A DNA stretch of 64,000 nt from Hofstenia miamia (taxonomy: Eukaryota; Xenacoelomorpha; Acoela; Hofsteniidae). The notes under the pieces were generated by a model that did not search any database, was not told where the DNA came from, and worked only from the letters and a program-made list of their open reading frames with translations. The first letter of the stretch is position 1; each line of letters starts with the position of its first letter. The stretch lies in contig CABFPE010000610.1 of NCBI GenBank assembly GCA_900660155.1, forward strand, positions 103,176 through 167,175. The letters run 5' to 3'. Shown in pieces: positions 58,736 through 64,000 of the stretch. The translations under genes were made by a program, and so were the position numbers.

Positions 58736-61700
58736 CTAAATAGATGTTCATTTTAAAACTCATCAGTATTATATTATTTGGCTTATATTGTAATAGTAAG
58801 TCAGCGAACATTCATCAATCTTCATTTAATTATGGGCTCTTCATTTTGGAGTTGTCTCATTTCATATGAGTTTGTAGTTAATGATTTATAAACAAATATT
58901 CAATGTTTTTTGTCTTGATCTTGATCCAATCTAAGTCTCAAATTTTTTACGTTTCCTGACTTGAACCTCTGAGTTATATATTTTATATACAATTCTATAG
59001 ACATGCCCCCTCTCCCAATCCGAACATCTTCCAACGCAAATGTGTCTTTTAGATATGCTAATTTCATGAATTGCCAAATTTTTACCCTGTCAATTTGGCC
59101 TCCCAATTCTAAATATTGACTATGCCCCTGTGCCATATTACCTTAGTATGCGCTTACTTGTCTTTTTTTGAAGAGCTGATCCGATTTCACCACGGTTGCT
59201 AAGGGATTTTTGTTTGTTGTTTCGTTTGAGGACATTATATTCTTTTCAGCATTAAATATAAAATGAATTGTAATACATAGAATTGACATATTAAAGCTTT
59301 TAGTTCGTAATTAATACCTTTCACAAATTCATTTGGCGTAAAGTAATCTATCTTTTTTAATACTGATTAATGAATGTCAGTATATTATTAATTGCAATAT
59401 TGTAATTATCCTATTAAAAAATTACTCTGCCATTTTATGCATTATAAATTAACTAAGGGTTTTCCGTGAGCATTGTTGGAATCTAATTGGATACGGATTC
59501 AGATCTGTTCTTTTGAAAAGCAAGATTTTAAATGCAAGTTTGTCTTGGCAACTGTTTCTATGGTAGTACATGTATAATTTGGATTTTTGTTATCTGATTT
59601 TCCATATTTCGCATTGAGATCATGAACGGTTTTCAGCAATGGTTGGAAATAGTGGGCTAAATCAATATTATTTTTTTGTTCACTTAACCTTCTTGAACAT
59701 TAATTTTTCCTTAGGCTGCCTTGGAAACGTTTCAATCAAAATTCTCTTAATTGCGATTTAATTAACGGCCATATTTTTTTGACCCACAACTGTTCAATTT
59801 CAGTCTCTTACGAAAAATTCGTTCGCTTTAAGTAATATTTTTGAAATTTAACAAAATGGTTATTGGTTATGCAAGATATGTGCATATATTTTCTTATAGA
59901 AACATTTTTGCGAACCCAGTCATCATCTGAAATAGGTTTAAGTTTTTTATTTCAACATATATTAACAAAGTTTAAACTTGGATTATGGATTATTTTGCCA
60001 TCTTATATGAGTATTTTGTATTTGTTGTGGCTTGGCACCGCCCTAATGGAGAATAACAACTGTTCATTCCAAACGCATGCCACCTACTTAAATAAATGAT
60101 CTTCTTACAGATTGAGAGATTTTATAGCTTGTACTAACAAATTGTTTTGTAAATATTTGAAATACAAAGTTGTTTATAACCATGAAAAATTTTGTTATAA
60201 TTTCGTTAACAAGTAATGAAAGTGTTCAACGGCAGGATAAATTTCTATATATTCCTTCAAATTACAAATCATCTCTTGAACAAATTGGGTGGTTTGTAAT
60301 CCCTATAAACTATAATGAACTGTTATATTTACCACAAGTGACATATCCAACAGTAATATTGCTTTACTTTTTATGATTTCCTTATAAAATATTTTAATGT
60401 CCTATGTCCACTTTTTACATTACATTTAATGCAATTTAAACTGCATTCTTATAACCGCTTCAAAGGCTTCAAACTCAAAGCCTCTTTATTTTCACTGGAA
60501 ACATAGAAACCTTGTGATTCTCAGACTATTTATGTAACCCCCAAGACACATTCGGTTTTAGTGCACTTTTGTATATAGTGAGTTAGTAAATATTTCTTTC
60601 CATTGTTTTTCCAAAACATTTTTATCAATCAAAGGCCTAATCAATTTTTTTAATATTGTCCATCATGATTTAAAATATTTTTTTTACAATTGAGCAGGTC
60701 AGAACTACTTAGTTAATCTATTTTTGTATTCAATGAAACATTAAAGTTTAATCGAATTAGTAGGAGGCTGTTCATTATTCAGTTTGATGTGCTGTGATTA
60801 ATTTATTATATAATTTGATTAAAAAGCAAAGCCATGCATTATTTAACTCAATGCGTAGGCTTGCAGTTATGCTGTCTCTTGGTTTCAAATGATGATTCCT
60901 AACATCTGTATATATTTTGTTAAGAATCTTTCAGTGAGTCGTGAATTCTGTGAAATGTATTGTGCTTTGTAGACGATCACCAGAATGGTAAGATTTTCAA
61001 GCCTAATTAAATCTATTGCCATTGAGCTGATGTGTGGGGGAAATTGTAATTGAGTAACAGTAGGCAGATAGCTTTAAATTGAATATGACCTACGTCATTC
61101 AACTCGACATTGTTTCGTGAAAAACTTCTGTCGAGTTTGGATCGTCCTGTAATTTATATTTACTGATGACAAGCCTGCTATTAAGTTATTTGCCAGCTAC
61201 AATGCAATGAGAAAAACGACTAAATTTTTTTCGATTTAATCCGTGATTTAAAACAAACACATCCTGAGTTTTAGTTTTTTGTTACAATAAAATTTGTTGT
61301 GCCAACGAATGATACCGGCTTCACTTCGTATTGAGATTGCACTTGACAGCAGGTGTCACATCCACTTCAATTAAGTAGTCGTCTATGGTAATAGTTTTAG
61401 CATAGAGCATTGTCATGCGTAACATAACTTCCCACTGCCATTATCATTTATCATCTCATGTGATGACACTTGCCTTAAGGTTTTGATTTTGTAGTTTATT
61501 GACTTTCTCTTACTTATTTTATCATAATCCGATATTAAAATTCATTAGAAATCTCTCTCTTCAATTAATCATTTTCTTGGATTTGCCTAAGTGATCAAAA
61601 AAATTAAATGTCAAAGTTTTTCTTCCTCTTTTGTAGTTGATAGCAGCATCCTGTTTCCTACGTAATTAGCAAAGAAAGCCTATTAACTACTCGCTTTTTC

Positions 61701-63569
61701 AAAAACGCGCATTGTAAACTTTTGTGAGTATAGTGAGTTATTTTAGTTTTATCAAAAATTTTGAAATTTTTTAGTGTTGGCGCTGTATATAAGCGTCATT
61801 ATTGAAATATTTTTTTAATAGATTAGATGCATTATTGGTTTGTGATTCTATTTGTGTCCTACTATTGTTGTATTATAAGTTTTTTATTCTCATGAGTAGT
61901 GTTGATTTTAATGTGTTGAACAACGTCAGCAAAATTAATGTGTGTCTATATTTAACCTTACATACAAACATGATCTATTTGTACTGCATTCCGATTGGAT
62001 TTTGCGTCAGACTTAGTATTTCCTAATCAGGAACATAGCTATTACAGCCCCTAAAGTTGAATAATCTTTGCCCATCTTGTTTACTCTAATACTGTTTAAT
62101 GAATTTTTAGCCCTTTCATTTTCATCAATATATTTGTCCTCCACGCAATATCGTTAGCAATAGGAATTGGTAGTAGCTAATTGATTTTATCAGACATTAT
62201 ATATCTAGTGAGAAATACATTATAAAATAGGCTTCATACAAAAATCCTAGATTTGCTAGCGTTTTCTAAGAGCAAGTAATTATGAAAACCCATTTTTTAT
62301 TTGATTATGTTTCATCCATCAACTAGGTAAGGATATTCACAAATTCTTAGCCACCTTGAAAGTACTACACTTGTTAAAGGTTCATAATGAAGCATCGATT
62401 AACAAGTTTACCTCTTCTTTTAACTCATTTATAGACCTCGACTGATAGTTTTGAAGTTAAAGCATTTTTATTCTTCCTTTTATTGCTTCCTTTCTACTAA
62501 ATTCTAACTCCGCCCATAAACTCATTTCTTTATTCATGGTTGAAGTATTGAAATTTAAAGTATATTTATGTTCACTGTAAAATAGACAATATCTGTAGTG
62601 AAAAATTTGGACTTTTATGAATATAACCTTATTTTCTTTTTGATTTTTAGGCGCATATGTAATTTTCATTGCATTTTTTATGTTATAAAGCTTTTATTAT
62701 TTGGAATGGAAGCATATTTAATTTCAGCTTGAAATTCAGCAGCAAATTATTTAATGTCTGGCCTCCATAAGGAAATTGGAAATCCGTCGGTGCTTTTAAT
62801 GCTTTTCGTTTTGTCTGACGTGGGAAACTGGTATCGGTAGAACGGACTTCTCTCAATTTTAATGTTGCAACAACCTTAAATTTTAATTAAACGATCTTTT
62901 ACGTTTAGTAGGTGGAATTTAATAGTTTTAAAAGCTTTTTTCAACTTTCCTTTAATGGGATTAGGGATTTTTGGCTTTTTAGTGTTTTCTAGTTTTAATG
63001 AATATCATCTTATATAACAACTTCATTGGTAGATTGTCGACATTAACAAGGGTAGCACATTTTAATTCAAAATACATTATCAGAAAATAATATACTGATT
63101 AACTAAAATTCCAGTGCAAGTTTAAATGATATTAAAAATCAATAAAAAAATCAAGTAAAACTTCGAAAACGCTCTAGCCCAGCACAAACCTAATCAGTTG
63201 CCCCTATCCCCTTGCAAATTTTATTGTCACTATGTTACTGGCTTATGCGTTATTTATAAAAGTTCGTATTTTTTATAATGAAGCCGGTTTGTTAAGCGCA
63301 TCTAAGTTTTTTGACGAAATTGTATTTCGTATTTCATTGAATATTAGTTTAAGGGAAAAATTGCTTTTTAAGCCAAATCCTCCTACTCTGCATTATAATC
63401 TATTGTAAAAGTTTTTTCTTTGGATAGTGCACTTATTCCATTTTGAAGGAAACTTAGTTTTGGCTTTTATGTTTGTCTTTTCTTAGTTACTTTAAAATTA
63501 TATTAAATAACGTTTAATGGTTTTATTTTCATTAAAATTGAGTAAAATCTTAAAATAAAAAACTATTAC
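58736..63569 (-). other. Long intron of the EF-hand gene
   Basis: About 4.8 kb of AT-rich sequence between donor GGGGTAATAG and acceptor TATTTAG. No transposon ends or exons were recognised. Open frames such as 59863-60099 (+) show no motifs. Confidence 0.75.
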
Positions 63570-63690
63570 CCCTGATCAGGCTGATAGCATTCTATAAATC
63601 CCGAACCATCGGTATCATAGTGATTCCAAATATGCATAAAATCGACAATGCTCAACTTCCTCAAATTTCCAAACTGCTTTAAGAAATTAA
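63570..63690 (-). CDS. Calbindin/calretinin-like gene, internal exon: EF-hand 3
   Basis: Two leading bases, 39 codons and two trailing bases. It reads NFLKQFGNLRKLSIVDFMHI, then WNHYDTDGSGFIECYQPDQ. The N-F-L..F....L....F-M..W..Y-D-T-D pattern is the link into EF-hand 3 of hexa-EF-hand proteins (calbindin D28k: ENFL...F.......EFM..W..YDTD). The acceptor is ATGGCAG (63691-63692); an in-frame TAA just upstream rules out an earlier one. The donor is GGG|GTAATA. The codon split with the next exon gives Gly. The loop starts canonically (D-T-D-G-S-G-F-I) but is followed by eight extra residues before the usual position-9 to -12 acidic residues supplied by the next exon. Exons for EF-hands 1 and 2 lie right of the window. 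Confidence 0.88.
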
Positions 63691-63969
63691 CTGCCATTTA
63701 ATCCAACACTGATTTTGCAATTAGCCACTATCCTGGAAGCGATGTCTCTTATTGGTGCAGTCGTAGACCAATCATGGCTCTTGTATTCTTCAATAGTTTG
63801 ACTATTTTTTATGTTATTTCATTTTAGAACTAAATCGATTGTTGATATTAATTTTCCTATTGCTATATATATGTAACTCCAATTTTCATCCACTGTGCAT
63901 TTACCCTTAAGTTATAACTTTGTACGGCCTAGAAAATAAAAAAATGACGTGGTCCTAATAAAATGTCCC

Positions 63970-63973
<4 letters not shown>
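63691..63973 (-). other. Upstream intron of the EF-hand gene
   Basis: No exon with EF-hand 2 motifs is seen before the window ends. Confidence 0.6.

Positions 63974-64000
<27 letters not shown>
63974..64000. repeat. (TA)n microsatellite at window end
   Basis: A TA run continuing to the edge of the window. Confidence 0.95.

Noticed and set aside
1-64000. CRISPR arrays, bacterial operons, viral genes
   Set aside because: No regularly spaced identical repeats with unique spacers, no compact gene order, and no viral structural or replication gene motifs were seen.

Overview
This is nuclear DNA from an animal (metazoan). It is strongly AT-rich and gene-poor, with long introns bounded by GT..AG junctions and many decayed DNA transposons. 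There are no operons, ribosome binding sites, CRISPR arrays or compact gene order. The species cannot be fixed from the window. Internal TTAGGG-type repeats, a hexa-EF-hand calcium-binding gene and an ELL gene fit an invertebrate with a repeat-rich genome, but no more precise taxon is supported.

Two host genes are recognisable. (1) On the + strand, exons at 2213-2319, 11794-11915 and 22053-22278 encode parts of an ELL-family RNA polymerase II elongation factor: the end of the N-terminal ELL domain, a basic linker, and most of the C-terminal occludin-homology (ELL) domain. The introns are about 9-10 kb. A 40-nt candidate micro-exon at 2892-2931 has exactly the phase needed to join the first two exons. 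The first exons lie left of the window, and the last exon was not found. (2) On the - strand, exons at 63570-63690, 58530-58735 and 57679-57974 join in phase. They encode EF-hands 3-6 of a calbindin/calretinin/secretagogin-type protein, ending in a stop and a polyadenylation signal. The 5' exons lie right of the window. The two genes converge.

The rest is mainly transposon archaeology. 4261-5583: a mariner-like element with an apparently intact 352-aa transposase (D-D-D triad with a long final spacing), cut by an assembly gap. 6580-6965: a LINE reverse-transcriptase relic. 7568-10302: a full-length piggyBac element with TTAA target duplications, terminal repeats and a frameshifted transposase. 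17144-17424, 24230-24600 and 31186-31532: three copies of one hAT-type MITE, with 8-bp target duplications at least at two of them. 18095-18927: a LINE relic with a piggyBac-like MITE in it. 45570-46024: a second hAT-like MITE. 48269-48730 and 54430-54735: Tc1-like relics. 51226-51829: a Tc1-type MITE with long terminal inverted repeats. A further dispersed repeat (called R1 here) occurs at least four times.

A cysteine-rich open exon at 50019-50235 may belong to an unrecognised small secreted or membrane protein. Four assembly gaps (5584-6089, 19032-20031, 40883-41054, 52895-52996) hide sequence, two of them inside TA microsatellites. Nothing here looks like a wholly new biological system. 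The most useful leads are the intact transposase, the 8-residue insertion at an exon border inside an EF-hand loop, the ELL micro-exon and the cysteine-rich exon.
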